36,887 nucleotides of DNA, from IMG/VR virus record IMGVR_UViG_3300034375_006069, positions 1-36,887 of that record; one strand, given 5' to 3'. The notes under the pieces are model-generated. The model searched no databases. It saw only the letters and a program-made list of their open reading frames with translations, and was not told the DNA's origin. This DNA is from a virus. The position numbers and the translations under genes are program-made. The stretch's first letter is position 1. Each line of letters opens with the position of its first letter. Positions 8,642 through 16,084 of the stretch are shown one piece after another.

Positions 8642-9120
8642 CTCTTGATCCTCCGCTGCTGATGCAGCTCATAGGTCATCCTTACAGGCCCATGGACGGA
8701 CTGGATGCCAAAGTATCTGGGGAGCTTGGAGTCTTGTTTGTAGATGTTGGTAAACGCGCTTCCTTCCAAGCCGCCTGTGCCGGACGTAGCGTTTGAGCCA
8801 TTCACTCGAGAAAACGGAAGCTCGACCGCAAACTCAAGTCCAGCGTCATATGCCCCTTGATTCGCGTGGAAAGTCTGGACCGGTTCGTAGTCCGAGTACG
8901 ACGCAGCCAAATAGGAATCGTCGGGTTCTACCGAAAGGCCGTTGAAAAGCTGGTAGACGGGTCCATCGACGCTAGTCGGGTTCGCGTAGAACTTGAATCC
9001 AGAGAAAACGGTTCCGTCCCGCTCTATAAACACATGTCCATCAGAGAACTCGCCAGCGTCGATCAACTTGACCGCGCCCTGCGCTTGATCTCCCATGTCG
9101 ATCGTCTTGCGCCTTGCCAT
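8638..9120 (-). CDS. Small virion-region protein between the paralogues
   Basis: A 160-aa protein. I take ATG 9120, giving TGATG coupling, although the codon before it is an in-frame GTG. It is beta-rich with many aromatic residues (HVFIERDGTVFSGFKFYANP, YLAASYSDYEPVQTFHANQG) and ends in a basic tail. Its ties to the paralogues on either side are weak by eye. The family is not recognised; a structural role is inferred from its place in the head gene cluster. Confidence 0.6.
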   Translation of the reverse strand: MARRKTIDMGDQAQGAVKLIDAGEFSDGHVFIERDGTVFSGFKFYANPTSVDGPVYQLFNGLSVEPDDSYLAASYSDYEPVQTFHANQGAYDAGLEFAVELPFSRVNGSNATSGTGGLEGSAFTNIYKQDSKLPRYFGIQSVHGPVRMTYELHQQRRIKR

Positions 9121-9572
9121 CACCCGACCTCTCTTGCGGCCATGACCTTCAACTCCATCCCGTAGTTGTTTGGGATCAGTCTCATCCGATGCGGCAAGAC
9201 GTATTCGCCCGAAGAGGTCTCGTAAGCGGACGCAAAGCCGAGATAGTCCATCGGCATGATCGGGTAGGCGCGGTTCTCTGCGTAGAGATTTCCGGCTGCG
9301 TCTTTGGCGCTTAGCACCAGAGGATTCGCGCTCAGGTTGTAGCTCTGCGAAAGACTCAAGGGCGAGAACAACTCGTACCAGTTTCCAACCTCGCCGATGG
9401 GGGCAGGGTTGAACTCGACGCGGACAATCAGGTTTGCGGTTGCAGACAGGTTGGATGGTGCCTTGATGAAGACCGTCGCGTGCGTGAACCCGCGCATGTC
9501 GATCTCGCTCGACGGGACCGTCACCGGCACCAGTCCCAGGTCAAACACCTTCGTGCGCTTATTGCCTGCCAT
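9120..9572 (-). CDS. Small beta-structured virion protein, tandem paralogue 1
   Basis: A 150-aa protein from ATG 9572, with GGAGAG about 7 bases upstream. It is the first gene after the major capsid gene and the longest of the paralogous set; the shared segment is about residues 20-70 (EIDMRGFTHATVFIK, PAPIGEVGNWYELF). The stoichiometric position right behind the capsid gene suggests a head decoration or cement protein, but no specific family is recognised. Confidence 0.6.
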   Translation of the reverse strand: MAGNKRTKVFDLGLVPVTVPSSEIDMRGFTHATVFIKAPSNLSATANLIVRVEFNPAPIGEVGNWYELFSPLSLSQSYNLSANPLVLSAKDAAGNLYAENRAYPIMPMDYLGFASAYETSSGEYVLPHRMRLIPNNYGMELKVMAAREVG

Positions 9573-9589
9573 TCACATCTCTCCTGGTC

Positions 9590-9643
9590 GAGAGGAGCAG
9601 CCCCGCCGAAGGCCACCACGCAGGCGGCGGAGCCACTCCTCTC
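9590..9643. promoter_or_regulatory. Long hairpin between the capsid gene and its downstream genes
   Basis: GAGAGGAG (9590-9597) pairs perfectly with CTCCTCTC (9636-9643). An inner GC-rich stem (9603-9608 with 9625-9630) and a few mismatches give about 16 pairs around a 16-base loop. In the minus-strand transcript it falls just after the capsid stop, with no T-run behind it. It is therefore more likely an attenuator or mRNA-stabilising hairpin than a clean terminator. It could set the capsid protein at a higher level than later genes. Confidence 0.7.
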
Positions 9644-9658
9644 TTATCCCAGACGCCG

Positions 9659-10690
9659 CTAGTTGAGGTCAGCGACCAGGCCGTGCGCCTTCGTGTTGGT
9701 CACGCAGAGCGCGTACTCGGCGAGGACGGCCTCGGTGATCCGGTCGCCCGTCTTCGCGAACTCCTGAACCTCGAACGGTCGGAGCCACGCCACCTTCAGG
9801 TGTTCCGGGTCGATCGCCCACACGTCGCGCGCAGTGCCCTCGGTCGCCGTCGTCGAACCGAAGGCTCGGAGGTTCCGCGAGTTGACCGCGCTCAGCGTGT
9901 AACCGAAGGACGAGACGTACACGTCCACGGTGCCGTACACCGTCTTCGACGCGCGATCCGTTCGCATCGTGCTGGTCGCGGCCGTCGTGTTGCCCACGCC
10001 GTCGAAGGTGGCGAAGTCGGAGCGAGCCTTCGCGCCCATGACGAGCAGCGACGGGTTCGCACCGTCCACCCACATATCCTCGAGCAGCGAGTCGAGCAGG
10101 CCCTGGGTGAACGCACGCCGGTTGGCATTCGTCGCGAGGCCATCGGTGTGCTCGCCAGCGAACGCGGTCGGCGCAGTGCCGCCCGTGCCGCGGTTGGCAT
10201 TGCTCACCCAGGACGGCATCGGAGCCGTTCGCGGGGCCGTCGAGGCCGTGCCGGTCGCCTTGACGTGGCTCTTGAACGTCGTCGGACCGACGCCGGGGCC
10301 ACCAGCGAGGATGAAGTCGATGTCACGCTTGATCTCGCGCATCGCCTTCGCGCGTCCGTAGGCGATCTCCGAATCGCGTCCAGCCTTGGTCACGACCTCG
10401 GCCGTCCCCGACACCCCGTAGTCCTTGCGACTGATCTGGGTGTTGTTCGAGAGCTGCGTGCCCGAGCTGACCGCGGTCGTGGTGACCTGATCGGCCCCCT
10501 CTTCCGCTGCGTTGTCGGTTCGGTTCGCGAGCTCGTCCTCGGTCCACTGGTGGATGGTGGCCGTGGCCGTCGTCCACTCAGCCGCCGTCAGCAGAGGCGT
10601 ATCGGTCGGAGAGATATTGTAGATGAAGTCCTGAAGGTCTTCTCGCTGACCGGCCATCGTGGCCGTGTCGTAAGTAGTCGTGATCGCCAT
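9659..10690 (-). CDS. Major capsid protein (SU10/DUF5309 type)
   Basis: A 343-aa protein with N-terminal GQREDLQDFIYNISPTDTPLLTA and TIHQWTEDEL. This is the hallmark opening of the SU10-type (DUF5309) HK97-fold capsid family, in which REDL...I.NI.P.DTP and HxWxxD recur. Further in are SRKDYGVSGTAEVV (about residues 86-99) and a C-terminal ITEAVLAEYALCVTNTKAHG. Length is normal for the family. It follows the scaffold gene, and its ribosome-binding site is an unusually perfect 12-mer (10694-10705). It would form the icosahedral shell. Confidence 0.9.
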   Translation of the reverse strand: MAITTTYDTATMAGQREDLQDFIYNISPTDTPLLTAAEWTTATATIHQWTEDELANRTDNAAEEGADQVTTTAVSSGTQLSNNTQISRKDYGVSGTAEVVTKAGRDSEIAYGRAKAMREIKRDIDFILAGGPGVGPTTFKSHVKATGTASTAPRTAPMPSWVSNANRGTGGTAPTAFAGEHTDGLATNANRRAFTQGLLDSLLEDMWVDGANPSLLVMGAKARSDFATFDGVGNTTAATSTMRTDRASKTVYGTVDVYVSSFGYTLSAVNSRNLRAFGSTTATEGTARDVWAIDPEHLKVAWLRPFEVQEFAKTGDRITEAVLAEYALCVTNTKAHGLVADLN

Positions 10691-10693
10691 GCT

Positions 10694-10705
10694 GGATCAC
10701 CTCCT
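10694..10705 (-). promoter_or_regulatory. Full-length Shine-Dalgarno of the capsid gene
   Basis: The minus strand reads AGGAGGTGATCC, the exact complement of the usual 12-base 3' end of 16S rRNA (GGATCACCTCCT). It lies 9 bases from AGGAGG to the capsid ATG at 10690. The site also encodes the last codons of the scaffold gene (AGG AGG TGA). It implies very strong translation initiation, as expected for the most abundant virion protein. Confidence 0.9.
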
Positions 10706-11689
10706 CGCCTTGTTCAGTGCGGAGCGGGCCTGAAGGGCTCGTGCGATGTCCCTCGTCGTGCCGCTCTCGCGCATTTGGTTGACTGCGGCGGCGTACTGCT
10801 CGCGCTCGCTGTGTCCGGCCTCTTGCGGAGAGCCGGAGCGAAGACGCGGAAGGTTCGCCACCTTCTTGCGGACAGTGGTCTCGTTCTCTCGTGCAGTCGC
10901 ACGGTGCTGATCGTTCTGCATTGCGCGATACGCGATCAGGATGCGCCTGTGATCGAACTCACTGTTCCATTCCTCAACGGAGACACCGCCCCCGTTCGGA
11001 TCCGTTACCCACTTGCCGAGTTCGGCGTAGGTGCGATCGAAGTCGCTCGCGAACGCGGGCTCCTTCTCTGCGAGCATCGAACGCTCGTATCCGACGCGCT
11101 GCTGCTGCTGCTGCATCTGGTAGTGCTGCTGCTGCGCCTGGGCCTGCTGGAGCAGAGCCTGCTTGCGTCGCATGTCTTCCATCTGGGCCGCGTACTCGCC
11201 CGGATTCTCGATCCGAAGACGCGCCAGCCTGTTCGCGTCGGGCTGGTTCGCCTGGAGCTCCTGCTGAAGCTGAGCGGCCAGTTGAGCGGAACGCTCGACC
11301 GCCTCACGAGAGGCCAGCATCAACTGGGACCGCTCCTGCTCGACCGCCTTCCGCTCTTCTGCCAGCGACTGCGTCTTGCGCGTGTAGTCGGCCTCTCTCG
11401 AGTAGCCCCGGATCAGCTCAGAGAGCGGAACCTCCTGCTCCACGCCGGCCACGTTGACCGGAACCATCGGGTCTTCGTCGAACTGGGCCTCCGCTTCCTG
11501 AGCAGCCTTCTCCTGCCACTCCTGGGCCTCGTCCTCGGGGACAACTGCCTCAAGCGCAAGCGGATCCTCCGCTACCTGCGGCTCTGCCTCTGCGGGCTGC
11601 TGCGGACCGCCCTCAAAGTGCCGGATCAGGGCGTCCATGCCCGGATCGTTATGTCGCGCCGTGTTTTCGGTCAGGGGTGCTTCTGCCAC
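10697..11689 (-). CDS. Capsid scaffolding protein
   Basis: A 330-aa, highly charged, Glu/Gln/Ala-rich coiled-coil protein. Around residues 85-115 it has VPLSELIRGYSREADYTRKTQSLAEERKAVEQE. The string ELIRGYxRExDYTRKTQxLAEER is characteristic of phage scaffold proteins encoded just ahead of the capsid gene. A Gln-rich stretch follows at about residues 185-200. It starts at GTG 11689, overlapping the previous TAG by one base. It would guide procapsid assembly and then leave the shell. Confidence 0.85.
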   Translation of the reverse strand: MAEAPLTENTARHNDPGMDALIRHFEGGPQQPAEAEPQVAEDPLALEAVVPEDEAQEWQEKAAQEAEAQFDEDPMVPVNVAGVEQEVPLSELIRGYSREADYTRKTQSLAEERKAVEQERSQLMLASREAVERSAQLAAQLQQELQANQPDANRLARLRIENPGEYAAQMEDMRRKQALLQQAQAQQQHYQMQQQQQRVGYERSMLAEKEPAFASDFDRTYAELGKWVTDPNGGGVSVEEWNSEFDHRRILIAYRAMQNDQHRATARENETTVRKKVANLPRLRSGSPQEAGHSEREQYAAAVNQMRESGTTRDIARALQARSALNKARR

Positions 11690-12063
11690 TACGTTCTCTC
11701 CGGTGATGCAGTGGCAGACTGGTCACGCGACCGAGCCTCCCGTGCTGCATTCAGATAGTTCGCGTGGGCCTCGTCGGCCTCGATCTCTTCTCGCCGCACC
11801 CGAGCCATCTCGGCTATCTCGCGTGCTGCGCTCTCTCCGTTCGCCAGGAAGGCGTGCATGATCGTCCTGAGTGACTGTGCAGCCTGAGCGCGGAGCGTCC
11901 CTCTGAAAGCATCCTCGGCGTTCTGGGCGGTACGGCAGAGTTGCAGCGCGCTCGACTCGACGTAGGACAGCGCGGCCTCGAAGATGGGCGAGTTGAGGAT
12001 CTGCTTCGCCTGGGCTGCGCGCTCCACGTCCTGGTTCAACTCGTGACGGGTCTTGGGGCTCAT
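11689..12063 (-). CDS. Small helical protein between portal and scaffold genes
   Basis: A 124-aa, almost entirely helical, charged protein (LNQDVERAAQAKQILNSPIFEAALSYVESSALQL). Its start at 12063 overlaps the portal stop by four bases. Proteins of this size with the pattern RAxxAKQILxxPxFxxAxxxVE are common between the portal and scaffold genes of podoviruses. I know of no established function; a head-assembly accessory is the natural inference. Confidence 0.7.
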   Translation of the reverse strand: MSPKTRHELNQDVERAAQAKQILNSPIFEAALSYVESSALQLCRTAQNAEDAFRGTLRAQAAQSLRTIMHAFLANGESAAREIAEMARVRREEIEADEAHANYLNAAREARSRDQSATASPERT

Positions 12064-14210
12064 TGAAGGTTCTCACCTCCGCCCTGACCCATGACTGAAA
12101 GCATGGCCTGATCGACCGCGGAGATGAGCGCGGCAGAGTCGCCGCCCTCCATCGAATCGAAGATCGACCACGGGTCGTCCATGTTTGCGCTCGCGCCCTG
12201 CAGGTTCAGCTTCTCGACCTCAATCTCGTGGTCGAGTTCCTTGACCTTCAGGTCCGCCATCGCCTTGAATCGTTCAAGCTCAAGCCGCTGACGATCGATC
12301 TCAAGCTTCATGCTCTCGATCTGCTGCTGGGCCTGAACCGCGAGGTCCGCCGGGTCTGGCTGCGGCGGAGGGGGCGGATTCATCGAGGGGTCGGTGATGA
12401 ACTGCTCGGGCTCCTTGAAGCCCAGGGCCTCGACCATCGCAGACGCGGTCGCGAACAGGTTCTGCTGCGTGACCATGTTGCTCATGCCCGAGGCCAGGAG
12501 CTTCTCTTGAACCGCCGCCAGCGTCTGGAGGTTGTTCACCTTCTCCATCCGGGTGCCGTGCCCGAGGCCGACCGCGATCTGGGCATCCATGTTCGTGGCC
12601 CAGTCGCCGGGGTTGATGGGCACCCACTCGCCGCCCGCGTACAGTTGCATCTCGGAGCCGTGCTGGAGCAACTCCTTGTAGATCAGCTTGAAGATCCGCT
12701 TGACGCCCGTGTCCGCAAAGACGCGAGCGATCAGGGTGGCACGCTGAGCGGCTGCGCTCTGCTGCACCATCACACCGTACGCGGTCTTGTTGATCGAACT
12801 CGGGTCGATGCCCTGCCCTTCCGGCGTCACCCCGGTGCGCGACTGCAGCATCTCCCTGTGGAGCGAGAGCGCCGGCAGGATGTCCGCCGCGTTCGTCTTC
12901 ATTTCGAGGGGACGAAGGGCACCTGGGGCGTACTCCTCGACATAGGAGCCCGGCGTGGCATCGATGAGCTGGTTCAGGTTGACCAGCGGCATCGCCGTGT
13001 CGCCCACGCCCTGAGAAAGCACGACCATGCGGGGATCGGTCGAGAGGTAGAGCGAATCGAGATACTGACGCCAGAGCGTGGTCTGGATGTTCTCGATGTC
13101 GGTCACCGCGTCCGCGAGGCTGAGACCGTAGAAGCGGTGCGGGACAGGGATCGGGGTGACGCTGGCGAAGGGGTGACCGTCCACGGGATCCGCAGAGATG
13201 AACTTCTGCGCGTACTCTCCCGCGACCAGGACGCGCCACCACTCGGAGATGCCGTCGTCATCCGTGTCGATCAGGACGTAGCACTCGGTCACGAGGACGC
13301 TGCGCTCTGAGTCGGTGCGGTCTGCGAAGCCGCTATCGATCCCGTCCTGCTGCGAAGAGCGGAGGATCTGCGACGTGTCAGTCGTAGAGCTCGGCTGCGT
13401 GGTCGGGATGCTGTTGGCGAGCTCAGGGTCGATGCCTGAAGCGATGAGCTGCGACACCGTCGTGCGGATGCGCTGCGCTAGAAACCGAGCCGAGGGGTCT
13501 TCGATACCCTTCGCGTCGCGGTTGATCAGGAAGTCCTCGGGCGCGACGTTCTCGATCCGCACCCGTCCATCATCGGGCCGGCGGACGCCCTTGATCGTAA
13601 ACAGCACAGAGTTGAGATCGAGCGTCGAGAGGTCGATCTCTTGCTCGTCCAGTTCGACCAGATCGCCGGCCTCGTCCATGACGACCGGCACGCTCTCGCG
13701 GAACTCGAAGTGCTTGTCCTGGGCGAGCATCGCGACCTCGTCGAGTCGCTTCCCCTCGTAGGTCTCGAAGTAGCCCTCCTGACCCTCGTCCCAGTAGACC
13801 TTCACGATGCCGTTTCGCTGGATCAGCGCGTCGCGGAACATCGTCATGAGGATCTCGAGACCGTTGTTCTTCCTGAAGACGTGGTTGCACGCTTGGGTCG
13901 CTGCACGCGCGCTGGGCTCATCTTCCGGCCCCTGCGGCACGAAGGTGCAGACCTCGTTGGACGAGACGAAGACTTCAAGCAGTCCGGGGAGGATCTGCTC
14001 TACCTGCTCGAACACGATCCGGCTCGACGCCTGTGATCGACCCTCGACCTCGTCGCCGCGTCGGTTGCCGAACCACTCGTTCAGGTTCCGCTGCCGCGCC
14101 CTCGTCAGGCGCGTCCCGGTCCACCCCAGCGAACTGTCGATCTCCTTGCGGCAGACCGAGAGCATCTGGTTCTGATCGTATGCAGGCTGCTCTTCCATCA
14201 CTTCGTCCAT
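12060..14210 (-). CDS. Portal protein
   Basis: A 716-aa protein, the usual size of podovirus portals. Features in order: a helical N-terminus with ASSRIVFEQVEQILPGLLEVF; a beta-rich wing with LFTIKGVRRPDDGRVRIENVAPEDFLINRDA; HPFASVTPIPVPHRFYGLSLADAVTDIENIQTTLWRQYLD; and a C-terminal Gln/Glu-rich coiled coil (about residues 610-670, barrel or tail of the ring). The PxxFLxxRDA and DxxxxIQxxxxRQxxD strings are recurrent portal motifs. It lies directly behind TerL. The product forms the dodecameric DNA gate. Confidence 0.9.
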   Translation of the reverse strand: MDEVMEEQPAYDQNQMLSVCRKEIDSSLGWTGTRLTRARQRNLNEWFGNRRGDEVEGRSQASSRIVFEQVEQILPGLLEVFVSSNEVCTFVPQGPEDEPSARAATQACNHVFRKNNGLEILMTMFRDALIQRNGIVKVYWDEGQEGYFETYEGKRLDEVAMLAQDKHFEFRESVPVVMDEAGDLVELDEQEIDLSTLDLNSVLFTIKGVRRPDDGRVRIENVAPEDFLINRDAKGIEDPSARFLAQRIRTTVSQLIASGIDPELANSIPTTQPSSTTDTSQILRSSQQDGIDSGFADRTDSERSVLVTECYVLIDTDDDGISEWWRVLVAGEYAQKFISADPVDGHPFASVTPIPVPHRFYGLSLADAVTDIENIQTTLWRQYLDSLYLSTDPRMVVLSQGVGDTAMPLVNLNQLIDATPGSYVEEYAPGALRPLEMKTNAADILPALSLHREMLQSRTGVTPEGQGIDPSSINKTAYGVMVQQSAAAQRATLIARVFADTGVKRIFKLIYKELLQHGSEMQLYAGGEWVPINPGDWATNMDAQIAVGLGHGTRMEKVNNLQTLAAVQEKLLASGMSNMVTQQNLFATASAMVEALGFKEPEQFITDPSMNPPPPPQPDPADLAVQAQQQIESMKLEIDRQRLELERFKAMADLKVKELDHEIEVEKLNLQGASANMDDPWSIFDSMEGGDSAALISAVDQAMLSVMGQGGGENLQ

Positions 14211-15505
14211 CAGGCCCGCCTTCTGGGTTGCGGTCGAGGCCGCTCGACGTTGACCAACTCTCGGATGCCCATTGCGAGATACCCGAAGGCATCAGCGCCG
14301 TGGGACGCCCAGTCGTGGACGGGCTGGTGCTTCAACTCACCGGTCGGCGACGTGTCTCGATGCCACGAGCGAAGAGCCTCGACCCCCGCGGCCGTCTTCT
14401 CTCGATCGAAGTAGCAGCGGGGGAGCAGCATGCGGCTTGCTTCGATTCGCTCGTCGATCTCCGAACGGGTGGACTGGGAGACCCGTGGGAGGACTCGGAA
14501 ATTGATTCCGAACCCCGCTGCAACCTCGAAGCGGCTCTTCCCTGTGCCGAGCTCGCGCACGCCGATGTCGTGGGGCGCAATATGCTCGCCGTAGGTGTAG
14601 CCCTTGTCTTTCAGCACCTGGGCGTAGTGCGGGAGCCCTTCGCCGCTCGCCTCGTAGTAGTCGATCAGGCGCACCTCGCCGCGCCCGACCTGCTGGCAGA
14701 ACCAGATCGTGGTCGAGTCGCCCACCCCGAGATCCCAGGCCGTGGTCACCGGCAGAGACGGGTCGTAGGGCACAGACGTGATGCGGTCCTCTTCGTCCGC
14801 CTCGTCAATGTATCGACCGAGGATCGAGTTCTTGACCGCCGATACCCGCACGCATTCATACTCGCGCGCGAACTCCTCCCGGCTCATGACCTTCTTCGCG
14901 TCTTCGACCTCGGCCGGGTCGAGCGACTGCGACGAACTCACCGGGTAGATTCGCCGGAACCAGCCGTCCTGTTCCGCCATGTCGTAGAGCTGCCCGAGCG
15001 CGCCGTTGCTGTATTTGAAGGTTCCGATCGCGTAGAAGTTGCCCTTCCGGTCAGAGATCGCGGGCCGGATGATCTCGGTGAACAGCTCCAGCTTCGTCGT
15101 GTCCATCTCGTCGGCCACCACGTCGTCGAAGTAGAGACCACGCAGGCGATCCGGGTTGTCCGCGCCGAAGAGGCGGATCCGAGCCCCGTTCATGAAGTCC
15201 ATCCGCAGCTCGGACTCGTTCACCGTGAACACGCCGCGCGGCATGACCGCGAGGTATCGCTTCAGCTCGTCCCAGAGGACCGCCTTCGCCTGCTGGTAGG
15301 TCGGGGCGATGAACGCGGCACGGTAGTCCGGCTTCTCGGTCGAGAGGCACTTCCTGATCAACTCGTTCGCAAAGCAGACGCTCTTGCCCCATCGGCGATG
15401 GGCGACGATCACGCCGAACCGATGGTTCGACACGAGATCATGCACCTCCCGCTGCTGTTCGCGCGGGCAGTACGGAATCTCTATGTCCTGGAATGCTGCG
15501 CTCAA
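14210..15505 (-). CDS. terL: Terminase large subunit (ATPase and nuclease)
   Basis: A 431-aa protein. The Walker A motif is AHRRWGKS (residues 35-42) and Walker B is LYFDDVVADE (about 124-133, ending in catalytic Glu133). The RNase-H-type nuclease domain shows AWDLGVGDST (Asp258) and HDWASHGADAFGYL (Asp398, Asp405). The start is TTG 15505, in TTGA overlap with the preceding gene, with GGAGG about 10 bases upstream. It pumps DNA through the portal and cuts concatemers. TerS lies about 5 kb away, separated by the polyvalent genes. Confidence 0.93.
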   Translation of the reverse strand: MSAAFQDIEIPYCPREQQREVHDLVSNHRFGVIVAHRRWGKSVCFANELIRKCLSTEKPDYRAAFIAPTYQQAKAVLWDELKRYLAVMPRGVFTVNESELRMDFMNGARIRLFGADNPDRLRGLYFDDVVADEMDTTKLELFTEIIRPAISDRKGNFYAIGTFKYSNGALGQLYDMAEQDGWFRRIYPVSSSQSLDPAEVEDAKKVMSREEFAREYECVRVSAVKNSILGRYIDEADEEDRITSVPYDPSLPVTTAWDLGVGDSTTIWFCQQVGRGEVRLIDYYEASGEGLPHYAQVLKDKGYTYGEHIAPHDIGVRELGTGKSRFEVAAGFGINFRVLPRVSQSTRSEIDERIEASRMLLPRCYFDREKTAAGVEALRSWHRDTSPTGELKHQPVHDWASHGADAFGYLAMGIRELVNVERPRPQPRRRA

Positions 15506-15651
15506 AAGGTGAACGCCTCCAACTCGATGGGCTCCTGGACTCCATCGTCTTCAGCCAACGCTCGCTTCTTGGACCGCTCCCACACAAGAACCTGCTCGCC
15601 GTGTCGCAGGTCTTCTCGAAGCATCGCGTCGATCTCGAGTACGTTGAACAC
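15502..15651 (-). CDS. Small coupled protein ahead of TerL
   Basis: A 49-aa protein from GTG 15651, two bases after the TAG of the preceding small gene. It ends in TTGA overlap with TerL. It is charged, with MLREDLRHGEQVLVWERSKKR, and has an acidic C-terminal part. An in-frame ATG at 15705 would lengthen it but would overlap the neighbour by 52 bases. No family is recognised. It may simply carry translational coupling into TerL. Confidence 0.45.
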   Translation of the reverse strand: MFNVLEIDAMLREDLRHGEQVLVWERSKKRALAEDDGVQEPIELEAFTF

Positions 15652-15653
15652 GG

Positions 15654-15797
15654 CTATCGAGACCGCTTCGGCATCTTCGACGGGGGAGGAGTGAAGGGAG
15701 GGCACGTCTGCGGAGCGCCCGCGCTCTTCTTCGGCATCTTCTCGGTCGGGGGAGTGAAAGGCTTCGAGCCCCCGTTCACCTTACTGCTGTAGTCCAT
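15654..15797 (-). CDS. Tiny Pro/Lys-rich protein with an internal duplication
   Basis: A 47-aa protein from ATG 15797 with a strong AGGAG six bases upstream. It begins MDYSSKVNGG and contains two copies of FTPPxxKMPKxS (about residues 14-25 and 35-46), so half the protein is a duplication. It lies between the conserved small gene at 15806-16084 and TerL. The clear ribosome-binding site and tight spacing support a real gene. The function is unknown. Confidence 0.7.
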   Translation of the reverse strand: MDYSSKVNGGSKPFTPPTEKMPKKSAGAPQTCPPFTPPPSKMPKRSR

Positions 15798-15805
15798 GAC
15801 ATCTC

Positions 15806-16084
15806 CTACCACTTGGTCTTGTCCGCCCAGTAGGCGGCGGACATCTTCCCCTTGTCGATGTTCCGCTTGTGCCTCGCCTTGAAGCTCGCGCGTCGATTCT
15901 TTGTCGCCTCGGACTCGCCCTTCTTCGGCTTGCCCGCGCCGCTGACACCTTGCTGGCCGAAGCGGATCAGCTTGACCTTGTCGCCTTCCTTCGCGAGTAC
16001 CGCGTGGCTCTTCGTCGGGTGACTGCTCGTTCGCTTGGGCTTGTTGTATCCCGCAAACTTCTCGCCCCGGTATTCGATCGCCAT
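15806..16084 (-). CDS. Conserved small basic phage protein (DUF6321-like)
   Basis: A 92-aa, Lys/Arg-rich protein starting at ATG 16084, which overlaps the previous TGA by one base (TGATG). The strings FAGYNKPKRTSSHPTKSHAVLAKEGDKVKLIRFGQQG, GKPKKGESEATKNRRASFKARH and GKMSAAYWADKTKW are strongly typical of a small protein found next to terminase or structural genes in many podoviruses. I believe it is catalogued as DUF6321, but I cannot check the number. High basicity suggests nucleic-acid binding. The function is unknown. Confidence 0.8.
   Translation of the reverse strand: MAIEYRGEKFAGYNKPKRTSSHPTKSHAVLAKEGDKVKLIRFGQQGVSGAGKPKKGESEATKNRRASFKARHKRNIDKGKMSAAYWADKTKW

Noticed and set aside
9683-11758. 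A 691-codon open frame on the plus strand
   Set aside because: It lies antisense to the capsid, scaffold and portal-adjacent genes, is Arg/His/Leu-rich with no motif, and is the usual antisense shadow in GC-rich DNA.
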